Counted from the first letter of the stretch, positions 9,301 through 14,801 are shown. The stretch is 15,525 bases of DNA from JAIRVZ01 sp031553755 (GCA_031553755.1 JAVBKZ010000124.1:1-15525), one strand, 5' to 3'. Notes: generated by a model not told the origin, from the sequence alone. Program-made: numbers and translations.

Positions 9301-9538
9301 TCACTATCAAATATTGGGAGCGAGAAAGTTCACTTTTTAAACTTTCAGTTAGAAGTCCCGCTCCCAAATCTGTCTTATCTCGAAATACAGGCCTTATTCT
9401 TTTCGGTAATCGAGGTATTTCTTTCCTAATTACAGTAGGCAACTTGTAATTTTCCAATTTCTTTTGTAGCCACTTCGCCCATTTTTCATCTTCTCGTTTG
9501 TAACTGATAAAAGCGTAATATTCAAATTGTGATTCCAT
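6362..9538 (-). CDS. Large TIR-transmembrane-repeat receptor-like protein, paralog 1
   Basis: This 1058-residue protein has an N-terminal TIR domain (5 to about 165) with W90 and E94 in SEWVGNEI. A basic stretch and one membrane helix at about 179-196 follow. A divergent linker (200-410) precedes at least 16 tandem 32-residue repeats (416-926) of the type CYIKDGYAKCTAKYDDRGNQ + xExxYFDxxGKP. The C-terminal part (about 950-1058) has a PDZ-like pattern (PTGSVYSAGYRNNMYIFECN) and ends in a YKNWKQ helix. Charge distribution suggests TIR in the cytoplasm and repeats in the periplasm. Most repeats carry one cysteine at the KPCY position. The repeats resemble YD/RHS-like beta repeats, but no toxin domain follows. 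The gene is 21 bp after the zinc-ribbon gene and 5 bp before the EAD gene. Receptor function is inferred from architecture. Confidence 0.85.
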   Translation of the reverse strand: MESQFEYYAFISYKREDEKWAKWLQKKLENYKLPTVIRKEIPRLPKRIRPVFRDKTDLGAGLLTESLKSELSRSQYLIVICSPQAAQSEWVGNEINAYIEMGRTDHIIPFIVYGDPNSKDAVLECFHPVIREKMPEPLGINIQEIGKEQAFIKVVAKILGLRFDSVWNRHRRSMIRKRIVMACVAFLILCGLGFVWDYNRIKYEYYADYVDKGGIAQGVVPFKKSEIEKRNSHYRFEKSRYKLRKVVYANSAGTPKNHSNTEYTDRPSILVYTYKDNGRLDFIECQNAQEKTIITQFFGGKNYDRIDLKNSPTGESSATLAASFTSIDNNLFSDKNSTNNKAEIKRYKLTRDKNGYIIRKEFKRYNGDDAINACDASGIWGFEYVLDNLGRPIELRYLGWEGYLPDKVGAAKRKYKYDKHGNICKAEYLGIDNKYILNEQFWAKMIRISDENGNCTEGAYFDIDSKPCFIKKGYSKIINQYDKKGNLIESAYFGVDGKPCFIKDGYAKCTAKYDDRGNWTEIAYYGLDNKLCFTKEGYAKQVIKYDNRSNPIEMMYFGVDGKLCFIKDGYAKETVKYDDQGNEIERVYFDIKGKPCYIKDGFAKTIFKYDDKGNPAEMAYFDIDNEPCYSNGCAKITVKYDDRGNQIERVYFDIKAKPCYIKDGYAKCTAKYDDRGNQIECIYFDIYNRPCKNVEGYAKWTAKYDDRGNRIERACFDVDNNPCYSREGCAKLTIKYSDRGNPIESEYFDTKDKLCYNNGGWAKLTVKYDDRGNSIENAYFNTKGKPCYIIDGYAKCTAKYDNRGNKTEFSLFDAEGKPCYGKDGYSKETTKYDERGNQIAFAFFDTEGKFCHHIDGYAKCTAKYDVRGNKTEFSFFDAEGNPCYGKDGYSKRTSKYDVRGNCIEVAYFDVNKNFVISKKINCAREILIYNALGQTTKYEQYDENGKLMHSSRKNVLLFGQIVDPTGSVYSAGYRNNMYIFECNDWNVYKSLEDFKTVMFQSADTPKRIVFIDAKDNHIEEHTFGKGKLGLHLMDETTFEENRYNQYIQIYKNWKQNKK
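6761..8293 (-). repeat. 96-bp in-frame tandem repeat array (16 clear units plus a degenerate one)
   Basis: The K/x-Y-D-x-x-G-N motif recurs every 32 codons from residue 416 to 895: 15 intervals totalling 479 residues, one of them a residue short (unit with CYSNGCAK). A degenerate unit follows. DNA similarity between some units is very high. About 113 bp at 6870-6982 recurs almost unchanged at 7062-7174, an offset of exactly two units (192 bp). This indicates recent expansion by unequal exchange or slippage. Confidence 0.85.
8883..9538 (-). repeat. 656-bp direct repeat, copy B (TIR and membrane helix coding)
   Basis: This is the partner of 1312-1967. The encoded 219 residues differ at eight positions, all conservative or mild (R68K, F98Y, E115D, I129V, K131R, L174M, R177K, V182A). 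Downstream of this segment the two paralogs show only family-level similarity. Confidence 0.85.
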
Positions 9539-9559
9539 ACCTTTTTGCTTAAATAGTTT

Positions 9560-10069
9560 TTACAATTTTCCCCCACACCCACTACAAAACGTGGCATTTT
9601 CGGGTAAAGCATTTCCACATTGTGTGCAAAATTTAGTAGATACGTTTACTGAAACATGTTGAGTTGTGTAGGTAGTTTCCCGTAAAATCGTATCGGCGGC
9701 AATGTCAATAGCTTTATCATCCAATTTAGATTGTTCAACCATGCCCCATATCTGTGTAATTACAATGGGCCAAAAGATAAATAGGGTAGCAATCGTTGGA
9801 GCAACTTGTTGTCCGAAAATTCCGATCCCGGCTTCTATATATATGTTATTTCCTGAAGAATTAATAGAAATTTTAAGCGCGGTTTTCATACCCAATACGG
9901 CTTTAAACATACCGCCTTTGGTAATGGATATATCATAACCTCCACTAATCAAACTATCGGACTTTACTTGATAGCCTTCGTTAGTAAACGCGGTTATGAT
10001 ATCTTCGGCAATAACAGGCATAAGAGATGGTGAGGCAAAAAAAGTTTTCGAAGATTTAAAAGTTCCCAT
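9560..10069 (-). CDS. Small protein with a C-terminal zinc ribbon and a hydrophobic segment
   Basis: The start chosen is the ATG giving MGTFKSSKTFFASP (169 residues). An upstream in-frame ATG would overlap the preceding gene and add a stretch that looks like translated intergenic DNA. Residues 1-80 form a mixed alpha/beta region (GGYDISITKGGMFKAVLGMK). A hydrophobic segment at about 89-108 (TIATLFIFWPIVITQIWG) could be a membrane helix or hairpin. The C-terminus has a treble-clef type zinc ribbon, FCTQCGN then FCSGCGGKL (C148/C151, C162/C165). The M48 peptidase two genes upstream ends in a similar ribbon. Function is unknown; a role in sensing or membrane-associated regulation with the peptidase is only a guess. 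Confidence 0.75.
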   Translation of the reverse strand: MGTFKSSKTFFASPSLMPVIAEDIITAFTNEGYQVKSDSLISGGYDISITKGGMFKAVLGMKTALKISINSSGNNIYIEAGIGIFGQQVAPTIATLFIFWPIVITQIWGMVEQSKLDDKAIDIAADTILRETTYTTQHVSVNVSTKFCTQCGNALPENATFCSGCGGKL

Positions 10070-10097
10070 GATAAAATGATAAATTAAGAATGAAAAA

Positions 10098-10355
10098 TTA
10101 AAAATGCAAATCTTGAATTTGCTTGTATTGGTAAACCGCAGATAATACGCCGAACTCCACCAGTACATTTTCTACCTGTACCAATTGTTCGGGCAAAAAG
10201 GTTTCTTCTATTTTTTTCAACAACTCAATGACCAAACAAGACTGTTCTTCTATTTCTTCATCGGTCACTATATTGTCTTCCATAATTTTCCTGAAAGTAA
10301 GGCGTTCTGCCATTAGTTCGTCTAAACGAAACATTCCATCTTTATCAAATAGCAT
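10098..10355 (-). CDS. Small acidic alpha-helical protein of unknown function
   Basis: This 85-residue protein begins MLFDKDGMFRLDELMAERL and looks helical throughout, with acidic stretches (TDEEIEEQ, residues 31-38). It has no cysteine pair, signal peptide or membrane segment. It lies 19 bp after the M48 peptidase gene and 28 bp before the zinc-ribbon gene, all in the same direction, which supports it as a real operon member. I do not recognise a family. An anti-sigma or chaperone-like role would be speculative. Confidence 0.7.
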   Translation of the reverse strand: MLFDKDGMFRLDELMAERLTFRKIMEDNIVTDEEIEEQSCLVIELLKKIEETFLPEQLVQVENVLVEFGVLSAVYQYKQIQDLHF

Positions 10356-10374
10356 AATTGTATGTTTTTATAGG

Positions 10375-11250
10375 TTATTTTAATTTAGTACCACAATGGT
10401 TGCAAAATCTCCAGTCAGCAATGATTCCACGATGGCAATTGGGGCATTGCGTTCCCGATTCTAAGGTTGTAATCCCTTCAACTAACCGGCGGTATTGTTC
10501 TGTTTTGCTCCATTTCAAAATCTCTCGAACCCGCACCGCCGCAAATGGATGCGAGTTATTCATTGTTGCTAAAATCTGCAAGGTTTTGTTCCACAAACCA
10601 CCATCTCGAATATCTTCATATCTTTCGGCTTGTGCCGCCCATTCTTCGATATTGATACCGCCGGTAATATTTTTGGGTCCACCGGCCAAACGCACTTGTG
10701 TTTCCAATACCGATTCAACTCCCGCAACAAGTGCCGCGGCGCGGTCACATGATAGTTCACTCTTGCGAGACCAATAAAGTAACGCGTATTTTATAGGGTC
10801 AAGAATATTGCCAAGCAGTCCCATGCCTCCCTCAAGCAACAGGCTTGCCATAGTGTGGTATAACACATGCCGACAGGCAATATGCCCACATTCATGGGCA
10901 ATAACAGAGGTTATTTCATTGTCGTCCAAATATTCGATCAACCCCGAAGTTACAACAATAAAAATCTTACTATCGCCAAATGTATAAGCATTAGGAGTTG
11001 GATCCATTTGAAGGTAAAATTCAGGTTCTTCGATACTGAGTTTCGTACAGATAGGAGGAAGATATTGGTAAATATCAGGTAGTTGTGTTGGAGAAAGGCG
11101 GATTGATGAAGCCATATTGGTTCCATGCATCATCTTTTCATAGCCTATCTTCAAGAAAGCTTTTACTGCCATAGAAAAACCCGGGATAGCTTCCATATTA
11201 CGAAGCGCCGCTTCATCTTCAGGATGGATATAATCTACAGGTCGTATCAT
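10375..11250 (-). CDS. M48-family zinc metallopeptidase with a C-terminal zinc ribbon
   Basis: This 291-residue protein carries the gluzincin motif HECGH at 119-123 within SVIAHECGHIACRHV. The downstream SELSCDRAA segment places E165 as the third zinc ligand, with the conserved D169, as in M48 (HtpX/Ste24/Oma1-like) peptidases. NNSHPFAAVRVREI (231-244) is the usual C-terminal M48 element. A zinc ribbon ends the protein (C269/C272 and C283/C286). Hydrophobicity near 134-160 (MASLLLEGGMGLLGNIL) could give membrane association, but no clear signal peptide is present. The gene follows the sigma factor gene by 13 bp, so peptidase and sigma factor are probably co-expressed. The substrate is unknown; regulated proteolysis of a signalling partner is one possibility. 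Confidence 0.9.
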   Translation of the reverse strand: MIRPVDYIHPEDEAALRNMEAIPGFSMAVKAFLKIGYEKMMHGTNMASSIRLSPTQLPDIYQYLPPICTKLSIEEPEFYLQMDPTPNAYTFGDSKIFIVVTSGLIEYLDDNEITSVIAHECGHIACRHVLYHTMASLLLEGGMGLLGNILDPIKYALLYWSRKSELSCDRAAALVAGVESVLETQVRLAGGPKNITGGINIEEWAAQAERYEDIRDGGLWNKTLQILATMNNSHPFAAVRVREILKWSKTEQYRRLVEGITTLESGTQCPNCHRGIIADWRFCNHCGTKLK

Positions 11251-11263
11251 AAATTTATTTGTT

Positions 11264-11830
11264 TTAATTTTTTTCTTTCTTTACTATGTCTAAAAGTTGT
11301 TGCAACGCCCTCCGTTTCAAATTATATAGATTATCTATTGTTATTCCCATCCGATTAGCCAAACGTTCAGGTTCAATGTCTTCAAAGAAAAGCGATTGTA
11401 TTACATTTCGGTATCGTTCATTGGGCATTTGTTTCAACAAAGCGGCAACATCCATTTTGAGAGTAAGTTGAGTATATGGATTGTGGGTATCTTCTTGAGT
11501 ATATAAAGGATTTACAGTGTTATTTTCTATCAGGGTTTCCCGTTTTTTCTGAAAAAAACGAATAGCTACTACTGAAATCCATGTAGTTAGCTTACTGTGA
11601 TAATCAAACTGTCGAAGTTTATACCAATCATTTTCATGCAGATAAAGATAGAGTTCATTAATTAACTCATTTTTATCTACCCGATAATCAAAAATATTCC
11701 TGATGATATACAAAAACAAGGGAGTGCAACGATCAAAAAAGAAATGAGAAATTATGGTTTCGTCATTGTTTAAGATGCCGTGAACCAATTCCTCATCGGA
11801 AAGAAGTGATGTAGGTTTGTTGTTTTTCAT
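11264..11830 (-). CDS. ECF-type RNA polymerase sigma factor
   Basis: This 188-residue protein has the layout of a group IV sigma factor. Region 2 lies at about 24-96 (ELINELYLYLHENDWYKLRQ, LTTWISVVAIRFFQKKR). Region 4 lies at about 125-182, with a helix-turn-helix in PERLANRMGITIDNLYNLKRR (split around residue 164). It is the first gene after the promoter at 11887-11917. The M48 peptidase gene begins 13 bp downstream, where an anti-sigma factor gene would often be found; no recognisable anti-sigma factor is in the window. It probably directs transcription of this operon or of linked genes. The targets cannot be read from sequence. Confidence 0.88.
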   Translation of the reverse strand: MKNNKPTSLLSDEELVHGILNNDETIISHFFFDRCTPLFLYIIRNIFDYRVDKNELINELYLYLHENDWYKLRQFDYHSKLTTWISVVAIRFFQKKRETLIENNTVNPLYTQEDTHNPYTQLTLKMDVAALLKQMPNERYRNVIQSLFFEDIEPERLANRMGITIDNLYNLKRRALQQLLDIVKKEKN

Positions 11831-11886
11831 TAGTATGCTGTGAACGGACTTAAATTTATTCTAAAAATCAACAAGTTGACAATCTA

Positions 11887-11917
11887 CAAACTTACTTAAA
11901 AATTTGCAAATTACAAA
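11887..11917 (-). promoter_or_regulatory. Bacteroides-type promoter for the sigma-TIR operon
   Basis: On the minus strand this reads TTTG, a 19-bp spacer, then TAAGTTTG. It matches the Bacteroides housekeeping consensus TTTG (-33) and TAnnTTTG (-7). Transcription would begin near 11879, leaving a leader of about 50 nt before the sigma factor ATG at 11830. The match suggests basal transcription by the primary sigma factor, not only by the encoded ECF factor. Confidence 0.65.
11901..11912. promoter_or_regulatory. Perfect palindrome inside the promoter spacer
   Basis: AATTTGCAAATT is a perfect 12-bp dyad lying between the -33 and -7 boxes. A protein bound here would block polymerase. It shares the TTTGCA core with the dyad at 11951-11965, about 51 bp (five helical turns) upstream, which is why an operator pair is suggested. 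Confidence 0.35.
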
Positions 11918-11950
11918 TATGTTGAATGAAAAAAAACAGGCAACCATACT

Positions 11951-11965
11951 ATTTGCAATGCAAAT
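11951..11965. promoter_or_regulatory. Second TTTGCA dyad upstream of the operon promoter
   Basis: ATTTGCA, one base, TGCAAAT forms a 7+7 dyad related to the palindrome at 11901-11912. AT-rich DNA yields some dyads by chance, so the call rests on the shared core and the spacing. Confidence 0.3.
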
Positions 11966-12248
11966 TTGTTGTTTGTGATTAAATCATTGATATCTGATAG
12001 CATACGCGCGTTTTGCTTTTGTTGAATGAATGCGAATTTAAGTGTAAATTCACATTCAAAAAACACCCGAAAAACCGCGTTTTAATTAAGTTTCGGTATT
12101 TTATGTCTAAGCTAAATAAAATGGTGTTTATTTGCCTGTTTTTTTTGATAATTATTTTTTTTGTTGTTTAGGCGCTTTTATTGAATGGAGAGTTGGGAGT
12201 TTAATTGAATCACATTGTAGAGACTGTCTTAAAAGTATTATTAGTACA

Positions 12249-12296
12249 CGGATAACACAGATATTCACGGATTATATATCAAACTACTGATAATCA
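12249..12296 (+). repeat. 48-bp direct repeat, copy 1
   Basis: This segment (CGGATAACACAGAT then TTATATATCAAACTACTGAT) recurs at 13205-13252 with only a few mismatches. Both copies lie in non-coding DNA on either side of the Rpn fragment. It looks like a dispersed intergenic repeat. Confidence 0.7.
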
Positions 12297-12322
12297 GGAT
12301 ATGCTAAATTTTATTCAAATAA

Positions 12323-12489
12323 AATCCGAAGGATTCAAATGTTTATAGCATAGTTATGTTATCTGTACATTCATTCGACTCCTTAGGAGTCGTATAAAAC
12401 GTAGCATTAAAATTGCTATAAACATGCAATACCTTTGGTATTGGTAAATAGCATCTTCCTCCATTGCCGTCAACTTAAACTGACGGCAA
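12323..12489. repeat. Cluster of short hairpins with an ATGTTTATAGCA inverted repeat
   Basis: Four stem-loops follow in a row: AATCC-GAA-GGATT (12323-12335), CGACTCC-TTA-GGAGTCG (12376-12392), CAATACC-TTT-GGTATTG (12427-12443) and TTGCCGTCA-8 nt-TGACGGCAA (12464-12489). ATGTTTATAGCA at 12339-12350 is exactly inverted at 12414-12425. The form suggests repetitive extragenic palindromic elements, not a single RNA gene. Confidence 0.55.
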
Positions 12490-12556
12490 GGATAATAATT
12501 TTTTTGAAAAATATTTACTTACATTGTAAAGCTATCGAACTATTTAAAAAAATCTT

Positions 12557-12564
12557 TATATTTG
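12557..12564 (+). promoter_or_regulatory. Isolated -7-like box, possibly the old promoter of the Rpn gene
   Basis: TATATTTG fits the TAnnTTTG consensus, but no TTTG is found at the expected distance upstream. It lies about 130 bp before the Rpn tail and may be the remaining promoter of the once complete gene. Confidence 0.3.
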
Positions 12565-12590
12565 CTCCCGGTAATTAATCAAGCATAAGA

Positions 12591-12690
12591 CACCCCTAAA
12601 TCCCCTAAAGGGGACTTAAATGAAGGGAAATAAACCTCAGTTAATTACAAACAATTATAATTCGGCTCCCCTTTAGGAGCTGGGGTAAAA
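12591..12690. repeat. Short element bounded by imperfect inverted repeats (about 100 bp)
   Basis: The left edge, with TCCCC-TAAA-GGGGA at 12601-12614, is imperfectly inverted at the right edge (CTCCCCTTTAGGAGC at 12666-12680 followed by TGGGG). The right edge abuts the ATG of the Rpn fragment. This resembles short palindromic elements common between genes in Bacteroidota and may mark where the 5' part of the Rpn gene was lost. Confidence 0.45.
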
Positions 12691-12984
12691 ATGGAAGAAT
12701 ACAAGAAAAGTATAACGGAATATGCCGATGTTCAAGACGCTATACTTTATTACGAACAAAAAGGTCGTGAAGAAGGCAGAGAAGAAGGCTTTTCTGAAGG
12801 CTTTTCTGAAGGTATAGAAAAAGGTCGAGAAGAAGGTGTGGAGATTGGTGTAGAAAAAGGTATTGAGCAAGAAAAAATAGAAATAGCAAAAAATTGTCTG
12901 ACGAAAGGACTTTCCATAGAAATGATTGCTGAAATTACAGGCTTATCTCAGGCACAAATTGAATCATTAAAAAATCATCCTTAA
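12691..12984 (+). pseudogene. C-terminal tail of an Rpn-family nuclease/transposase-like protein
   Basis: The 97 residues match only the tail of Rpn (recombination-promoting nuclease) family proteins. A charged linker of repeated E-x-G-x-E-x-G units (GREEGREEGFSEGFSEG) is followed by AKNCLTKGLSIEMIAEITGL, a small helix-turn-helix-like end. The PD-(D/E)XK nuclease domain of roughly 200 residues is absent upstream. The frame runs back only to a stop at 12658, inside the inverted-repeat element. A perfect 12-bp tandem duplication (12787-12810) lies in the linker. A free-standing small protein cannot be excluded, but a remnant is more likely. Confidence 0.7.
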
Positions 12985-13034
12985 CCCGTTTTTCAGAGCA
13001 TATTACAAAAGAATAAGTAGGGCTACAAATGAAC

Positions 13035-13057
13035 ACCTTCCCCTCGTGGGGGAAGGT
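13035..13057. terminator. Strong hairpin, possible terminator or extragenic palindrome
   Basis: ACCTTCCCC, a 5-nt loop and GGGGAAGGT form a perfect 9-bp stem 50 bp after the Rpn fragment. No T run follows directly. The adjacent TGGGATGGGG suggests an extragenic repeat family instead of a dedicated terminator. Confidence 0.4.
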
Positions 13058-13204
13058 TGGGATGGGGTGTATTTTCAAAAAAGAAAAACAAACAACACCG
13101 ACGATGTTCAGGAACAGGTCCTTATAAGGATGTGCTTCGTGTCTTTCTAAGGATAGGGAACGAGTCTTTCTAAGGATAAGGAGCAAGTAAGCACACGGAT
13201 TACG

Positions 13205-13252
13205 CGGATAACACAGATACTCATGGATTATATATCAAACTACTGATACTCA
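13205..13252 (+). repeat. 48-bp direct repeat, copy 2
   Basis: This is the partner of 12249-12296, in the same orientation. It lies 55 bp before the -7 box of the AbiE promoter, so it ends upstream of that promoter and does not form part of it. Confidence 0.7.
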
Positions 13253-13306
13253 ATGGTTTTATATTGAACTCACGTTAGATTATGCTGTTTTATTTCTAAA
13301 ATTCAT

Positions 13307-13314
13307 TATATTTG
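13307..13314 (+). promoter_or_regulatory. -7 box of the AbiE toxin-antitoxin promoter
   Basis: TATATTTG is a full match to TAnnTTTG. The -33 region is weak (GTTTTATTT around 13287). Transcription would start near 13321, only about 15 nt before the ATG at 13336. This argues against the TTG at 13312 as the antitoxin start. Confidence 0.55.
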
Positions 13315-13335
13315 CAGAATAATAGAAATAAAAAT

Positions 13336-13953
13336 ATGAATTTCTTAGAATTTAAAGATAAGATGTTTGATTTGGCATGCTTTAATATCTATCAGGTATT
13401 TGCATGGCAACCTGATTTCGACCGTAACAACATTACCCGTTGGGTAAAGAAAGGGTATCTTGTCCGGCTGAGACAAGGCTATTATACCTTTCCCGAATAT
13501 AAAGGAAAGCCGGATTACTCACTTTACTTCGCTAATCGAATTTATAAGCCCTCTTACATCAGTTTACATACGGCGTTATCCTTTTATGGAATGATACCCG
13601 AAGCCGTTGTGCAAATAACGAGTGTGACATCGCTAAAAACGACTTCTTTTACAAATGATTTTGGAGAATATTCCTATCATACCATAAAAGAGGATTTGAT
13701 GTTTGGTTATGATTTGAAACCTATGGCAGACAGCAGAACAATGCAGTTTGCAACTTCCGAAAAAGCGTTGCTTGACCTCTTATATCTTTATCCTTTCTAT
13801 GATAACGAACAAGAAATGGAAGAACTCCGTTTGGATGAAGATTATTTACAAGACGATTTTAATACGGAATTATTTAAGGAGTATGCCGGAAAATTCCGGA
13901 GTAAAGCTCTTGAGCAACGAGTTAAATCATTACTTAAAACCTACGATTTATGA
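13336..13953 (+). CDS. abiEi: AbiEi-type antitoxin (type IV toxin-antitoxin, transcriptional regulator)
   Basis: This 205-residue protein has an N-terminal winged-helix region at about 8-53 (FDLACFNIYQVF, then RWVKKGYLVRLRQGYYTF) typical of AbiEi antitoxins. A C-terminal domain follows, with LHTALSFYGMIPE and ATSEKALLDLLYLYP, a pattern usual in this family. AbiEi proteins repress their own operon and neutralise the AbiEii toxin without stable binding to it. The ATG is preferred over an upstream TTG because the TTG lies inside the -7 box. It overlaps the toxin start by 4 bp (ATGA), indicating coupled translation. The AbiEi call is firm at family level; the phage-defence role is known for relatives, not shown here. 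Confidence 0.88.
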   Translation: MNFLEFKDKMFDLACFNIYQVFAWQPDFDRNNITRWVKKGYLVRLRQGYYTFPEYKGKPDYSLYFANRIYKPSYISLHTALSFYGMIPEAVVQITSVTSLKTTSFTNDFGEYSYHTIKEDLMFGYDLKPMADSRTMQFATSEKALLDLLYLYPFYDNEQEMEELRLDEDYLQDDFNTELFKEYAGKFRSKALEQRVKSLLKTYDL

Positions 13954-14741
13954 TACGGATAGAACAAATAAAAAATTATTTTCCTGGGCAAATACGGGAA
14001 AATTCCATTTTCGACAAACATATACTGAAAGAATACCTACAATTGATGATTATGGATTATTTTTCATCCGCTCCATATATACAGAAGGTTTCTTTTATTG
14101 GTGGAACAAATCTGCGTTTAGTAAAAGGAATAGATCGTTTCTCCGAAGATTTGGATTTTGATTGCAAAGAGCTTTCGAAAGAAGAATTTACTGAAATGAC
14201 AAATGGGGTGATTCAATTTCTTGAACGTTCAGGACTTCGTGTTGAAACAAGGGATAAAGATAATTCGAAATTAACGGCATTCAGGCGCAATATCCATTTC
14301 CCCGAATTGTTGTTTGATTTAGGATTGAGCGGACATAAAGAAGAACGCTGTTTGATTAAGATAGAAAGTCAGGATCAGGGAATCGGATATCAATCTGTAA
14401 TTGTAAATATAAAGGGATGTGGTTTTTTCTTTCCATTTCCGGTTCCTTCCGATGGAGTATTGTGCAGTATGAAAATTGCTGCCATGTTAGCCCGGGCCAA
14501 AGGACGTGATTTTTATGATTTGATGTTTCTTTTATCACAAACTAAACCTGATTATGATTTCTTGCAAAAACGATGTGGAATTGGTAATCTACAGGAATTG
14601 AAATACGCCACAAACAAGCTTCTTGCAACTACCGACTTAAACAAAAAACAAAAAGATTTCGAACACCTTCTTTTCAACAAAGCAAATAGTGCAAAGATTT
14701 TACGGTTTGGAGATTTTATAAATTCATTGGTAGAATCCTGA
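13950..14741 (+). CDS. abiEii: AbiEii/AbiGii-family nucleotidyltransferase toxin
   Basis: This 263-residue protein has the nucleotidyltransferase signature of the AbiEii family: FIGGTNLRLV (49-58, with the GGT-x-LR motif) followed by RFSEDLDFD (63-71), whose aspartates coordinate metal. The later KIAAMLARAKGRDFYDLMFLL (split at 184) carries the conserved K and D-x-Y-D of the family. AbiEii toxins transfer nucleotides to target RNAs (for some relatives, tRNA) and stop growth. All recognisable motifs are intact and the length is normal, so the toxin is probably functional. It is translationally coupled to the antitoxin and converges with the broken kinase gene 58 bp downstream. Confidence 0.9.
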   Translation: MIRIEQIKNYFPGQIRENSIFDKHILKEYLQLMIMDYFSSAPYIQKVSFIGGTNLRLVKGIDRFSEDLDFDCKELSKEEFTEMTNGVIQFLERSGLRVETRDKDNSKLTAFRRNIHFPELLFDLGLSGHKEERCLIKIESQDQGIGYQSVIVNIKGCGFFFPFPVPSDGVLCSMKIAAMLARAKGRDFYDLMFLLSQTKPDYDFLQKRCGIGNLQELKYATNKLLATTDLNKKQKDFEHLLFNKANSAKILRFGDFINSLVES

Positions 14742-14780
14742 TATTTATCCCTAAAAACACTCTTGTTCTCAAAAAGTTGA

Positions 14781-14801
14781 GGGTATCTAAAAAGGATACT
14801 C
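14781..14801. terminator. Hairpin between convergent genes
   Basis: GGGTATC, a 7-nt A-rich loop and GATACTC pair over seven positions with one G-T wobble. It sits between the AbiEii stop and the kinase stop, so it could end transcription from either side. Only modest T or A runs flank it. Confidence 0.4.

Larger units (their letters stand above)
11966..12590. other. Intergenic spacer without a gene
   Basis: No convincing coding frame is seen on either strand here. The first part is AT-rich with long T runs near 12139-12172. The rest carries the hairpin cluster at 12323-12489, one copy of a 48-bp repeat, and an isolated -7-like box at 12557-12564. Confidence 0.7.
12985..13306. other. Intergenic spacer with repeats, no gene
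   Basis: This stretch contains a strong G/C-rich hairpin at 13035-13057, two copies of GTCTTTCTAAGGATA-like sequence around 13138-13178, and the second copy of the 48-bp repeat. No plausible coding frame was found; a minus-strand open frame here has no protein-like features. Confidence 0.65.

Noticed and set aside
6362..9538. RHS/YD-repeat toxin
   Set aside because: Repeats resemble YD units, but there is no RHS core motif, no C-terminal toxin domain, and an N-terminal TIR plus membrane helix points to a receptor-like protein.
10070..10168. Longer start for the zinc-ribbon protein
   Set aside because: It would overlap the end of the 85-residue gene and add an aromatic-rich leader that reads like translated intergenic DNA; MGTFKSS is the natural start.
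10358..10777. Plus-strand open frame of 139 codons opposite the M48 gene
   Set aside because: The opposite strand encodes a peptidase with intact HECGH and zinc ribbon; this frame has no recognisable domain.
12673..12870. Minus-strand phenylalanine-rich open frame
   Set aside because: It is the antisense of the glutamate/glycine-rich Rpn linker; the F/T/S string is a by-product of GAA/GGC codons.
12935..13186. Minus-strand open frame of 83 codons in the spacer
   Set aside because: It runs through a hairpin and direct repeats and shows no protein-like pattern.
13748..14161. Plus-strand open frame of 137 codons spanning the AbiEi/AbiEii junction
   Set aside because: It is an out-of-frame shadow of both AbiE genes, whose own frames carry the family motifs.
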